DNA of 64,000 bases, from positions 4,693 to 68,692 of the forward strand of contig NW_001914894.1 of assembly GCF_000208925.1 (NCBI RefSeq), given 5' to 3'. This DNA comes from Entamoeba histolytica HM-1:IMSS. Its lineage: Eukaryota; Evosea; Mastigamoebida; Endamoebidae. The position numbers and the translations under genes were made by a program. Every line of letters starts with the position of its first letter. Within the stretch, counting starts at the first letter, position 1. The notes below the pieces were generated by a model. It was given only the letters and a program-made list of their open reading frames with translations. It was not told the DNA's origin and searched no databases. Positions 31,601 through 40,573 of the stretch are shown here, piece by piece.

Positions 31601-32787
31601 AAATGAACAAAGAAAAGAATCAATTAGAAAATTTGAAAAAACAATTAGAAAATGAAAATGAAATAATAAAAAAAGAAAATAAAAAGAAAGAAGAAGAAAA
31701 CAAAGAAATGGGATATTTAATTAAAGAAAATGAAAAGAAAATTGAATCAATTAGAAATGAAATAAATAGTAAAGAACGAGAACTTGGAACAAAAATCAAA
31801 TTAATTGAAATGATTAAAAATGAAAAAGATATTATGGAAAAAGACTTTAAAAAAGAAGTAGATAATAAAAATATTGAAATTAAAAGACTTCAAATTGATA
31901 TTGAAAAGAAAAAAAATGATATTACTTTAATTATTCAAAAAAATGATGAAGACAAAAAGAAAAGTATTGAAGAAAAAAAGAATTTAAATCAAGAAATTGA
32001 AAAAATAAAGTCTGAAAAAAATGATGTTCAAAAAGAAAAGGAACAAATTCTTTTGGAAAAAGAAGATTTACAATCAGATTTTAATAAATACAAAACTCAA
32101 ATGGAAAATGAAAAACTACAAATAAAAGAAGAACATGAAAATAATATAACAAATTTACAAAATGAAATAAATGAAAAAATAAATCAAAATGATGAAATTA
32201 AATTACAAATTGAACAATTAAATAAACAATTAGATGAATTAAAACAACAATTAGTTGAAACTCAAAAAGAAAAAGAAGAAGAAACAAAAAAATATGAAGA
32301 AGTTAAAGGACAAATTGATGGTGCACATCAAGAAGTTGAAAATATTAAAAAAGAAACAGAACAACAAATTAATCAAATGAAAAAAGAATGTGATGAAATG
32401 CAAAAAACAACATTTGAAGCAAAAGAAGAATTAAGAGTTCAAGTCGAAAGTGTAAAAATGATTGAAACAAAAGTTTCAACACAAAAAGTATCAAACACCA
32501 AATTAAAAAAAAGAGTAGAAGAATTAGAACGAACTATAGAAAAATTAAAAAATGAAAGAAATGAAAAAGAAGCATTTTGGGAAAAGAAAAAAATGTGGAT
32601 GATTGAAGATGAAGAAGATAAAAAAGTGTTATTTAATAGTCTTGCTTTAGGAATTAAAATGGTAATGCCAAAAGAAGTTTTAAAAATTGATAATACAATG
32701 TTGTATAATGAATGTAAAAGTAAAAATATTCCTATAAAAGATTGGTATTCTTGGTTGTTAGAAACATTAAGTCAGAAAATAATGTGA
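28624..32787 (+). CDS. Tandem calponin-homology, long coiled-coil cytoskeletal protein
   Basis: A 1387-residue protein. Two calponin-homology domains occupy about 19-122 (LKDLQDGIILSRYLQ; VQDIMNGEPKPIITLMFYLM) and 130-228 (DFSKWIKCILK; FSDGILFARILNYYKP), the actin-binding arrangement of the actinin/filamin type. Residues about 245-1330 are one nearly unbroken Glu/Lys/Ile/Asn-rich coiled coil. The final ~55 residues form a short separate end with several aromatic residues. There are no spectrin repeats, filamin Ig repeats or EF hands. It probably binds actin and dimerises through the rod, perhaps linking filaments at the cortex. An Inr-like stretch (ATAATTCA, then CATTCA) precedes the ATG. Confidence 0.82.
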   Translation: MSSLLKLSSTSLKPKSVESQQLYAYSEIINHALHYEKPIINDILKDLQDGIILSRYLQIETGKVISNIIKTPITQKDKENNLKLILEFIKSQNIKVTTTVQDIMNGEPKPIITLMFYLMYRFRLNDTPVRIIDFSKWIKCILKINNPLFDLKTEFSDGILFARILNYYKPNIIAYNTLTRDKIKTVSTCLQLAKSQLNIPILLSAQAIGANQLDDNSLVLYLSYFIIKDNRFGPSDMKVAEKIFLGRRERTKEVRRAKRDELIEELEKLMDICRKNTDELVKDKIEKLRVNVANMMEGLEMVEVEEDEFDEMDNDMIIQELNIHKGKIDNMMLEAMELVKEESSTPIEIRGEDSQALEELRVQIKQKIKKIEELEKLVSVMKEKKEEAEKAEREMRMKCQNESTLMGIIEEFEKSVKELNDRIKEKNKQIDDYEKTIEENKEDFEAKELIIQQLKDEIIQLTNTEQKLKEQLEIKEKELQEQTKEVKEQNQQQNIIQKKEQEIIDIKKKNEETIQLIQKEMEKERNELSIKIKELENIISGKEEEMNKIKEIHDYKEKEIQRITEKMNKETEINNKTQQELNKIKEENNEYKNQINTLEIEIKTKEEEKGTTELELKENQKSIQELKELKEQERINKEIKEKEVKELQKIIEEWKVKEKEWKEQVEENQKEKEESEENKNQMKRIIEKKEEEVKGLNQEIDKINKENEIMKEKMKELERIKGEIEVLKIKETGDSNEYEKMIEELKKQIEIIKNDNEKERKNNEIEQKKKNEEFNQKEEELNNDIEKKKKEIEKLNKQIEELKQKNEENTKENIEKQNQINQLNLDKEKIMKELESTIMEKNQIEEERKKEQEINEKKINDIITSKDTKINELNKSIIELKEEWNKKENNLNKSNQELTEQIIQKEEIINVTIKENENLKKVKEEIEKKTETEINELQRKIKENNEQINEINKEKENIQKEFEIQIDNKNKEINEIKEKNEKEINEIKIQIEEMNKEKNQLENLKKQLENENEIIKKENKKKEEENKEMGYLIKENEKKIESIRNEINSKERELGTKIKLIEMIKNEKDIMEKDFKKEVDNKNIEIKRLQIDIEKKKNDITLIIQKNDEDKKKSIEEKKNLNQEIEKIKSEKNDVQKEKEQILLEKEDLQSDFNKYKTQMENEKLQIKEEHENNITNLQNEINEKINQNDEIKLQIEQLNKQLDELKQQLVETQKEKEEETKKYEEVKGQIDGAHQEVENIKKETEQQINQMKKECDEMQKTTFEAKEELRVQVESVKMIETKVSTQKVSNTKLKKRVEELERTIEKLKNERNEKEAFWEKKKMWMIEDEEDKKVLFNSLALGIKMVMPKEVLKIDNTMLYNECKSKNIPIKDWYSWLLETLSQKIM

Positions 32788-33165
32788 TAATAATCCCATT
32801 TTATTAATTATCTTCATTTTTTTGGCTTTAAAAGAAAAAATTCTTTAATAAAAAACATTAATTCATTAATAACTTAAATTTTCTTTTTTCTATTCTGTTT
32901 TTTACTAATAGAAATTATACTCTAGAAACATCATTAAATGAATAGTATAATAATATTATCCTTTTTCATTAATATATCATATTTTATAATATCTTTACTA
33001 TCATTTAATATCATTCTTTTTATATCAATATTATTTAAAATGTTTTTTTTTAATTTATTTTTTGGAATTTAGTTTCTTCATTGTAAATTTAATCATTTTT
33101 ATATTTTAATTTAATATCAATACTTATTAAACAACTATTATTCAATTAACTTATTATTGTTTTTT
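32788..33165. other. AT-rich 3' flank before SINE
   Basis: No gene. It holds the 3' end region of the coiled-coil gene and leads into the SINE target-site duplication. Confidence 0.5.
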
Positions 33166-33180
33166 TTAATTAAAATAAAT
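33166..33180. repeat. Target-site duplication, left copy of SINE at 33181-33733
   Basis: TTAATTAAAATAAAT, repeated exactly at 33734-33748. Confidence 0.8.
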
Positions 33181-33733
33181 AGATCGAAGGTGGCACATCT
33201 AAAACACCACACATAAACCCTAGTACAAATTCATTCTTCGACTCTCCCAGTTATTATCTGGTTATGACGGTGCCTTTGAATTATGAATGTTTTATGGAAT
33301 GCTGCAAAGGGTGCAGCAAGAGAATACAGTAGAATATTACATGGATGTAATATAAGAATATACTGAAGTGTGGGTATGACTAAAAGAAGATTAGTCAAAG
33401 TAAGACTAAAAAGAAGATTAGTCAAAGTAATACAGTAGTAATAAAATGATTCCTTCTCCCATTCATAAAATAAGAAAAATGAAATTCCTTAAAATTAAGG
33501 CAGAAAACAAACAAAGGCTTAAAAAGAAGAAATAAGCAGAAGAAGTTTGAAAAACCTTAATAGGAAGAAATAAAGGAAAGAAGTGCTTTCCTCATTTTGC
33601 AAGAAAAACATAAAGAATAGGTTTAACAAAGAGATTACTCTTTTTTAATAAGCTCAGGGATGGGATTAGTCTCCCCTGAGCTAGGAAGAATAGATGAAAA
33701 TTCTATTAATACTTAATTAACTAATTTTTCTTC
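33181..33733 (+). mobile_element. Full-length EhSINE1-like retroelement
   Basis: 553 bp, the usual length of the EhSINE1 class, between perfect 15-bp target-site duplications. It starts AGATCGAAGGTGGCAC. It carries two tandem internal repeats of 26-27 bp (33378-33403 and 33404-33430, unit GACTAAAAGAAGATTAGTC plus CAAAGTAA), which vary in number between EhSINE1 copies. Near the 3' end is an AGCTCAGGG...CCCTGAGCT hairpin (about 33651-33682). It is non-coding and depends on LINE proteins in trans. It lies about 350 bp upstream of the MIT-LIM gene in the same orientation. Confidence 0.88.
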
Positions 33734-33748
33734 TTAATTAAAATAAAT
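33734..33748. repeat. Target-site duplication, right copy of SINE at 33181-33733
   Basis: Identical to 33166-33180. Confidence 0.8.
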
Positions 33749-34064
33749 TCCTCTTTATTTTATAGATAAATTCTATAAATGATAAATAAAAACATTTTGA
33801 ATTAAGTCTTGAATATTCCTCAGTCAAAAAAACATAATAACTGAAACATTACTTATTCATTAAATGATTGTCTCATAACCTTATAATTTGTGATTAATAT
33901 AATAATTACTAATAAGTTATAGAAACTTCCTCTTTTAACAAACAAAAACATTTTTTTAATTAATGAATCTAAATTTGTTTTTAATAAAAATGATAAATAT
34001 AACATAATTAATAAAAAAGAAAAATTGAATGAAGATTATGAGAAATAAGAACTTAAAAAAATAT

Positions 34065-34072
34065 AAAATTCA
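34065..34072 (+). promoter_or_regulatory. Initiator-like element (AAAATTCA) upstream of the MIT-LIM gene
   Basis: Matches eight of the nine bases of the Entamoeba Inr and lies 8 bp before the ATG at 34080. A GAACTTAAA motif lies about 15 bp further upstream. Together they favour 34080 over the in-frame ATG at 34029. Confidence 0.45.
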
Positions 34073-34079
34073 AAGTGTT

Positions 34080-36095
34080 ATGTCCCTAGACAAAGCTATT
34101 ACTGTTGCTGAAGAAGCAATTAATTTTGATAACCTTGAAGATGACTATAACGCTATATCAAAATATAAAGAAGCCGTTGAATATTTAAAACTTGCTCATT
34201 CTGATCCTTCAAATGCTGAAAGTTATTCAGTGATATTAAATAAAATAATGGAATACAATGAACGTATTGAGTATTTGGCTGAGCTTCATCCTGGAGATAC
34301 TAAATTCGAAGAATTAGTAAAAGCACCAGTTGTACTTGACCAACCCCTTTCTAACAATATTCCTACTCAAGCCCAAGTGCTAGAAGAACCTAAACCAATT
34401 ATTATACAACCAATTGAACAATCTAAACCAATTGAACAATCTAAACCAATTGAACAATCTAAACCAATTGAACAATCTAAACCAATTGAACAATCTAAAC
34501 CAATTGAACAATCTAAACCACAAAATGTTGAACCAATACTAAACCAACAACAAGAAAAGCCACAAAATGTTGAACCAATACTAAACCACCAACAAGAAAA
34601 ACCACAAGAAATTATTAAACCATTATTCCCTGAACCATCTCAACCTATTGAAGAAAAGAAAGATAGTACTGTTATTGAACAAGGAGAAGAACAACAAAAC
34701 AAGTCAAAAGTATTAGTTGGAGCAGTTAAAGTAATGCCTACAACTGATATTTCTCAACAACCTACAAATAGTAAAGTGAACCAACCTGAAGAAAGACAAG
34801 TCCAACCAACATTTAATATTGTACAATCAACACCTATGCCAACAACTGGAATGGTACCAGTAATGATGCCAACGACACAACCAGTCATAAATCCTATGAT
34901 GACATCAGTGAATGGTTATTTACCTGTAATAACTCCACAAGGACCAATGTTAATGCCAACAACTCAACCACCATCACTCCAACAACCAGTATTTCCACAT
35001 TTTGGAACAGAACCAAACTCTTCTTTAATAGGAGGACCAATTATACCAATCACCTCTGCACCAATTCAAAGTGTACAAGAACAAAAACCTAAAATACCAA
35101 AACAGTCAACTACAGCATTAAGAACTGCATTCATTAGATCAAAATTAAGTCTTGAACATCCATCAACATTAAACGGATTAAAAGCATGGAAATTAGCCAA
35201 GCCATTAGCAGAAAAAGGAAAAGAATTTGATAGTCAAACCAAATATGCAGATGCACTTGCATATTATGAAACTGCATTAGACTATTTTGCACAAGCGCTA
35301 AGAGCACCTGAACTTACTGACAATATGAAGAAACAATTAAAAGAAGAAGTAAAAGCATATCTTACGAGAGCAGAACAGATTAAACCAGTTGTAGTTGAAT
35401 TTCTTAAACAAAATCCAACATATTTTGGAGAAGTAGATAATGAAGATAGTCAACGATTAGAAACATGTATTGTATGTAATAAAAGAATTGAAGGAGAGTT
35501 TGTTAGTGCACTTGGATATAATTATCATCCACAATGTTTTGTTGCAAATGTTAATTGTAAATTATGTGGAAAACCATTCACATTCCCCAAAATGGAATTT
35601 AAGATTTATAATGATCAAGCCTACCATCCATTATGTTTTGAAGGAGTAACTGGTCTTGAAAAAGAAATAACTTATACCCCAACATTCCAACATGGTACTA
35701 TTTTTTATAAAGTCAAGTTACCAAAGAAAATATTTAATGTAAATGATTCATTTATGTATGATATTACTATTGACAATTCTACTAATTGTTGTATTAATTA
35801 TATTGAAACAGGCTTATTATGTGAAGAGACTCGATTCTCTCGTGGATTCTCAGGTGAAATGAAAGGAGAAACAACAAAAACAGAAATGGCTAAAAAGAAA
35901 ATAATGTTTGAAGGTAAAGTAATGAGGAATGGGGTTATTACTAAAAGTGAAATGTTTTCAATAGGAATGGTTCGTCCATCTCATCACAATGATATTATGT
36001 TTTATCGTGGTTATAAATTTGTTGTAAGTCTAAAAGTATCTGGAGTTGCTTTGGGACCAAAAGAAATAGTCTTTCCAATATATATTAATGAATAA
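34080..36095 (+). CDS. MIT-like / LIM / arrestin-like scaffold protein with repeat linker
   Basis: 671 residues from the preferred start. Region 1-75 is a MIT-like helical hairpin (LDKAITVAEEAINFD...YKEAVEYLKLA). Residues 111-146 are six tandem copies of PIEQSK, then two copies of a 14-residue PQNVEPILN unit (147-174). A Pro/Thr/Gln/Met-rich linker follows. A second MIT-like hairpin lies at about 364-440 (AWKLAKPLAEKGKEFD...YADALAYYETALDYF). A LIM-type zinc finger (about 463-520) has CIVC, HPQC, CKLC and HPLC pairs, with four extra residues between the second and third pairs. The end (about 528-671) is beta-rich and resembles an arrestin C-domain. MIT modules usually bind ESCRT-III tails, so an endosomal adaptor is suggested. 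The arrestin reading is tentative. Confidence 0.72.
   Translation: MSLDKAITVAEEAINFDNLEDDYNAISKYKEAVEYLKLAHSDPSNAESYSVILNKIMEYNERIEYLAELHPGDTKFEELVKAPVVLDQPLSNNIPTQAQVLEEPKPIIIQPIEQSKPIEQSKPIEQSKPIEQSKPIEQSKPIEQSKPQNVEPILNQQQEKPQNVEPILNHQQEKPQEIIKPLFPEPSQPIEEKKDSTVIEQGEEQQNKSKVLVGAVKVMPTTDISQQPTNSKVNQPEERQVQPTFNIVQSTPMPTTGMVPVMMPTTQPVINPMMTSVNGYLPVITPQGPMLMPTTQPPSLQQPVFPHFGTEPNSSLIGGPIIPITSAPIQSVQEQKPKIPKQSTTALRTAFIRSKLSLEHPSTLNGLKAWKLAKPLAEKGKEFDSQTKYADALAYYETALDYFAQALRAPELTDNMKKQLKEEVKAYLTRAEQIKPVVVEFLKQNPTYFGEVDNEDSQRLETCIVCNKRIEGEFVSALGYNYHPQCFVANVNCKLCGKPFTFPKMEFKIYNDQAYHPLCFEGVTGLEKEITYTPTFQHGTIFYKVKLPKKIFNVNDSFMYDITIDNSTNCCINYIETGLLCEETRFSRGFSGEMKGETTKTEMAKKKIMFEGKVMRNGVITKSEMFSIGMVRPSHHNDIMFYRGYKFVVSLKVSGVALGPKEIVFPIYINE
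34410..34517 (+). repeat. In-frame minisatellite, 18 bp x 6
   Basis: Six exact or near-exact copies of CCAATTGAACAATCTAAA encoding PIEQSK inside the MIT-LIM gene. Confidence 0.9.
34518..34601 (+). repeat. In-frame tandem repeat, 42 bp x 2
   Basis: Two near-identical 42-bp units encoding PQNVEPILNQQQEK and PQNVEPILNHQQEK, directly after the 18-bp array. Confidence 0.88.
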
Positions 36096-36569
36096 TTTTC
36101 ATTGGTATTTCATGATATTTAATTTTTATTTTTTTTTTATTAAAAATTTTAAGATATGTTAAATATTTTTTCAGTAATATAGAATAAATTCTGTGTAAAA
36201 TATTGAATAAAGAAAAGAAAAAAGAAAGGAGAAGATTTACCTTAAAATAGGACTTTTTTTCTTATGTTAAATCAAAAAACTGAAGTATTAAATTAATGAA
36301 AAAATAATGAAGATAGAGAAAATCTAATACTTGATTATTTTGCATAATCATAATTTAATCTTTCAGGAGATTAAAGTAACTTAAAAAATGTTAAAAATAG
36401 ACTTTTTAAAAGAAAAAAAAAGAAATATTCAACCTGATTCTAATGCATAGCGAAAAAACCCCCAGAAATGAATTTAAACTAAATCATTTCTTTCTATATT
36501 TGGAATTCCCGATTCAGTTTCCAGAAAACAAAAGGAAAAAGAAAGGATAAATTTCTAAGAGGCAACTAT
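36096..36569. other. Spacer upstream of the IPK-phosphatase fusion
   Basis: AT-rich, with no gene. The left part is the 3' flank of the MIT-LIM gene; the right part leads to the TATA-like element at 36570. Confidence 0.5.
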
Positions 36570-36580
36570 CTATTTAAACC
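36570..36580 (+). promoter_or_regulatory. TATA-like element (CTATTTAAACC)
   Basis: Close to the Entamoeba TATA consensus GTATTTAAAGG and 32 bp upstream of the ATG at 36613. This implies a very short 5' leader. Confidence 0.6.
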
Positions 36581-36612
36581 CTTGGTTAAAACTTAGTTTC
36601 GTTATAGACATT

Positions 36613-38694
36613 ATGTCTGAACTACTTGATCTTATTCCACAAAAGAAAAAGTTATTATGTCAAGTTCCAATCATGAATTGGGATAAAGTTATGGAGTTAG
36701 TCAAACAATATCATACTGTAGTCTTACCTGCCTTCTACAAAAGATTTGATGACCAATTCCAATCTGCTAAAGATTATATTGATCAATCTAATTCTCAGGA
36801 AGAAGAAGCTAAAAATGTTACTACTATTAAAATGGAGATGACATATCCTGGAAATCCAGTAATTGACAATGTAGAAGAATGTCTTTCTATTGAATTAATT
36901 CATGACATTGATCTCTTAAATTGGCTAGTTAGTGATATTGATGCTGAAATTACAATTACAAAAGTAGAAAATATAAATAATGTTATTACTATTAGTGGTT
37001 CAATAATTGCTAAGAAATATGGTACTGATATTGATTTTACTATTCATTATTCTAGGATGAAAGAAGGAGAATGTAAACAACAAATTATTCTTAATGACCA
37101 AGTTTATGGTTATGTATTTCCAATTAAGAAAAATGATGGCTCTGAATATTGGACATATTTTGGAACTGCCTATAAAAATATGTGTAAAGACTTTGACTCT
37201 ATTCCATTAGAATCATCAGATGGAGATATGAGAATTATACCATTTGTTAGAACTATGAAATTGGTCAGTGATGCTATTGATCTTTCTTTTGATGATGATT
37301 TTATTGAACGATTTAATGCTAAACATAATTCAACACTACCATTAGACAAACACATTTATAAAGGATTTAGTGGTAATATTATTACTTGTAAGGATGGACT
37401 TCTTAAACCATTACAAAACCCAACAGAACCAAAGGTTCTTAAATTCCTTCAAGGAACTGAATTAAAAAAATTTCTTCCAGAATATCATGGTAAAGTTGAA
37501 ATTAATGACACTGTTTTTATTTCTATGGGAGATTTAACAGAAGGATATACTAATCCAAAAGTTCTTGATATTAAACTTGGACAAACTTGTACTATTAGTA
37601 AAATGGAACAACAACCATTTGGATTTAAAGTTGTTGGAAGTATTTCAGATCCAAAAAATGCTTGTTTTTCATGGGATGATTTATATAGCACAGTTAAAAA
37701 ATATTTAAAAGATAATAAAGAAAATTTCTGTAGATATGAAGTTCTTCCTTCTTTAATTAAACAACTTAATGAACTTCTTACTATTGCTAATACCTTTACA
37801 GGTGTACAATTCAAACAAGTTTCATTAATGCTTATTTACGATGCAATTGATAACGCCTCACAAAAACCAACAATTCATCTTCTTGATTTTCAAAAGAGTG
37901 TTATTGATGAAAAGGCTGGAATTGATCATTATTTCTGTTTTGGTATTTCATCGTTAATTAAATTATTACAATCTGTTCATGATTATTATACCTCAAGACA
38001 TTGTGTTTTCCTTTGTAGACACGGATTTAGATTAGATTATACAGATCTTACTTGGGTTCCAAATGCTAAATACCCACATGATCCTCCTTTGTCTTCAGAA
38101 GGAATTCAACAGGCTAAAGATTTAGCTAAACGTTTAAAACATGAGAATTTAGATATTATTGTAAGTTCACCATTCTACAGAGCAACTCAGACTGCTAAAT
38201 TTATTGCTGAAGAATTAGGAATTAAATATGTTGTTGAACCAGCATTTGGTGAATTTCTTTCAATTAATAATCGTAAAGCTGTTCCTGACCTTGACCCAAC
38301 TCCATTAGAAGAAGACAATGCAATGGATAGAAGCTTTACTCCTTTAGGAGGAGTTCTTTCTTTAGAAACTTGGGATTCTATGCAAGAACGTGTTCATACA
38401 AGTTTAAATGCAATAACAAAAAAATATCATCGTGTAGCTATTGTGTCTCATCGTTCTACTTTCCAAGCTTTACTCTCAGTTATTGTTGGGCATAAGTTCA
38501 AATACCCACTTGATTTTGCTTCTGTCACTTCAATGGTTCCAGCTAAAGGAAGTACTGGATGGGTTATTGATAGAATCAATATGTTCTCACATCTCACCGT
38601 ATTTACTGAAAGTCCTTATTATAACCCAAATTATGCTGCAAAGAATTATAATGATATGATTATTGATGATAACGGTGCTGTCCATGACTCATAA
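36613..38694 (+). CDS. Inositol polyphosphate kinase fused to a histidine phosphatase domain
   Basis: A 693-residue protein. Residues 1-240 are an unassigned N-terminal region. Residues about 247-455 are an IPK-family kinase (IP6K/IPMK type): GFSGNIITC and K265 in LLKPL, the signature P315-x3-D319-x-K321-x-G323 (NPKVLDIKLG), the SLMLIYD strand (404-410) and the metal-binding D425 in LLDF. Residues about 464-640 are a clade-1-like histidine phosphatase: R469-H470-G471, R523 in SSPFYRATQT, an acid in EPAFGE (542 or 547) and H613 in VSHRST, closest in feel to UBASH3/STS phosphatases. All catalytic residues I can check are present in both halves. One chain may thus make and remove phosphates or pyrophosphates on inositol phosphates. 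PPIP5K has a similar logic but an ATP-grasp kinase. Substrates are inferred. Confidence 0.85.
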   Translation: MSELLDLIPQKKKLLCQVPIMNWDKVMELVKQYHTVVLPAFYKRFDDQFQSAKDYIDQSNSQEEEAKNVTTIKMEMTYPGNPVIDNVEECLSIELIHDIDLLNWLVSDIDAEITITKVENINNVITISGSIIAKKYGTDIDFTIHYSRMKEGECKQQIILNDQVYGYVFPIKKNDGSEYWTYFGTAYKNMCKDFDSIPLESSDGDMRIIPFVRTMKLVSDAIDLSFDDDFIERFNAKHNSTLPLDKHIYKGFSGNIITCKDGLLKPLQNPTEPKVLKFLQGTELKKFLPEYHGKVEINDTVFISMGDLTEGYTNPKVLDIKLGQTCTISKMEQQPFGFKVVGSISDPKNACFSWDDLYSTVKKYLKDNKENFCRYEVLPSLIKQLNELLTIANTFTGVQFKQVSLMLIYDAIDNASQKPTIHLLDFQKSVIDEKAGIDHYFCFGISSLIKLLQSVHDYYTSRHCVFLCRHGFRLDYTDLTWVPNAKYPHDPPLSSEGIQQAKDLAKRLKHENLDIIVSSPFYRATQTAKFIAEELGIKYVVEPAFGEFLSINNRKAVPDLDPTPLEEDNAMDRSFTPLGGVLSLETWDSMQERVHTSLNAITKKYHRVAIVSHRSTFQALLSVIVGHKFKYPLDFASVTSMVPAKGSTGWVIDRINMFSHLTVFTESPYYNPNYAAKNYNDMIIDDNGAVHDS

Positions 38695-38757
38695 CTGTGT
38701 TATCTTTCTTTATTTTCATATTTTTTTTTAACTATAATAAATTTTTAATTCACTAAA

Positions 38758-40377
38758 TTATACTTGAGTTTCAACATCTGCCATAAAGGTATCTGTTTGT
38801 TTAATAATAATATCGTCATAAGCATCTTGTTGTTGTAAATCAATCACTCCTTGTGTTTTTAAAACTAATAATTCAAAGAAACACCCAACAACAGGTTTTC
38901 TTTTTTTTCCTTGAACAAATGCTTTGTATGACATTTCAGTTCTATCTCCCATTGACCTCTTCAAGAAATTATGAATTTTAGCTGATCTTGATGTCCAACT
39001 ATCAGTAACAATTTTTTGCTTAAATGGCTCTTCAGGAATAGCTACATCCTCATTATATCCTTCATTATTATCAAAGTTTAATGTTGGAATATCATCTTGA
39101 ATAGGAAGATTTTCATCAGGAATAATGTCACTAACCCTTCTTTTTTCTTCAGAACTTACTTCATCAGACATACCATCTTTATGTTTTAATGGTTTTAATG
39201 TTGAAATATGTTCCTGTACTTCCTCTAAATGTTTTTGGGCTTCTTCTTTTTGACTTGCAATATCAACTTCTTTCACAACATCTTTTTCTTGAACTTCATC
39301 TTTATTTATCATTTTAATATAATTCTTAATTTTTTCATTTGTAACTTCCCATCTTCCTCGAAGACGTCTTCCTTCTTCTCTCAATTCATTTAAACTTCCA
39401 GGAGCTAAATCAAATTCTCTAATAATCTTATCACAATCTTTTTTTGTTTTTTCATATCTCTTAACACTAATTAATGTTGCCTTATCATAAATAATTTTTT
39501 TTTCTTTTCTTGTCTTTTTCTTTTTTTCTTTACCTTCATCTTCTTTTGCTTTTTCTTCTCCATTATCTTCAATAAGTGCTTCATTTTCTTGTGGCATTTC
39601 AACTGGTATTTCTGGTACATCTTCGTTAATCATTGGTAATGGTGCTTCTGTTTCTTCCATCAAAGAAACTCCTTTCTCACTTATTTCATGAGATGGTTCT
39701 TCATTTGATACAGCAGAAATAAGTCCTGCCATAGTAGTATCAATCAATGACTTATCAATAGGTTGAATTAATTCAGATGGTTGAATAGACTCTGGAGCTC
39801 TTAACACAGCAGGATCATTTAATAATTCATCTAATGTATTTAATGGAATTTCATCCATTGACCCCATAGTAACTAAATTACCAATATCTTGTTGAAGAGT
39901 AATATCCTGAGCATTTGCTGTAAAATTCCCAGTTAAGTCTCTTAAATCATCTGCATTTAACTGTTCATCTAATTGAAGATCCAATGCTAAATTAGCAAAA
40001 TTTATTCCTTCATTAATACTACTATCCTCAGAAAAATCTCTTTGTCTTGTTGGGATAGTAATTGCTCCATGTGGTGCAACAGCTTTTTCTGCATCAACAG
40101 CACCTGGTCTGAATGACAATTTAATCTTTACTAATGCATCGTTACAATCTTGAAGTAAATATTTTACTTTTCTTGAATAAATACGACAAATACCTAACAA
40201 TAAATGTCCACTAATTCTTAATGCTATTGGAATTTCTGGATTAGCAACAGCATTAACAGCTTCTTTTAAGTCAATAGCAAGAATTTGTTGTTTAGTTAAT
40301 TTACCTTCCCAATGAGCTGCAATCCAAACCTTAGCAAGTGGACCTTTTTTTGTTAAAACTACTTGTGAATAAAACAT
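38758..40377 (-). CDS. RAD21: Cohesin kleisin subunit RAD21/SCC1
   Basis: A 539-residue protein. The N-terminal Rad21/Rec8 domain (1 to about 100) begins MFYSQVVLTKKGPLAKVWIA and includes LRISGHLLLGICRIYSRKVK, the SMC3-binding region. The middle is acidic and low in conservation, as usual. The C-terminal winged helix (about 485-530) contains FFELLVLKTQGVIDLQQ and fits the SMC1-binding domain. The protein closes the cohesin ring for sister-chromatid cohesion. The sequence resembles mitotic RAD21 more than Rec8, but I cannot exclude dual use. The stop lies 63 bp from that of the convergent IPK-phosphatase gene. Confidence 0.88.
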   Translation of the reverse strand: MFYSQVVLTKKGPLAKVWIAAHWEGKLTKQQILAIDLKEAVNAVANPEIPIALRISGHLLLGICRIYSRKVKYLLQDCNDALVKIKLSFRPGAVDAEKAVAPHGAITIPTRQRDFSEDSSINEGINFANLALDLQLDEQLNADDLRDLTGNFTANAQDITLQQDIGNLVTMGSMDEIPLNTLDELLNDPAVLRAPESIQPSELIQPIDKSLIDTTMAGLISAVSNEEPSHEISEKGVSLMEETEAPLPMINEDVPEIPVEMPQENEALIEDNGEEKAKEDEGKEKKKKTRKEKKIIYDKATLISVKRYEKTKKDCDKIIREFDLAPGSLNELREEGRRLRGRWEVTNEKIKNYIKMINKDEVQEKDVVKEVDIASQKEEAQKHLEEVQEHISTLKPLKHKDGMSDEVSSEEKRRVSDIIPDENLPIQDDIPTLNFDNNEGYNEDVAIPEEPFKQKIVTDSWTSRSAKIHNFLKRSMGDRTEMSYKAFVQGKKRKPVVGCFFELLVLKTQGVIDLQQQDAYDDIIIKQTDTFMADVETQV

Positions 40378-40573
40378 ATTTCTGTATTTTGACTTTTTAA
40401 GTTATTTCTTCAATTTTAGTTCAAAAAGAGAAAAATTAATGATTTTGAAATAATCACGAAAATTAAAAAGGGTTTATTAGGTTTAATAATTTTTTTTCTC
40501 AAAACGAAGAAAGTAAAGAAAAATCATTTAAAATGAATTTGATTTAAAAACATTAAGCATTAGAAAATATGTT
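40378..40573. other. Short spacer between the coiled-coil TLDc-like gene and RAD21
   Basis: 196 bases holding the RAD21 promoter and the 3' end of the neighbouring gene. No clear core elements. Confidence 0.4.

Noticed and set aside
34029..34079. Upstream in-frame ATG for the MIT-LIM gene
   Set aside because: An Inr-like AAAATTCA lies between this ATG and 34080, so it is probably in the untranscribed promoter.
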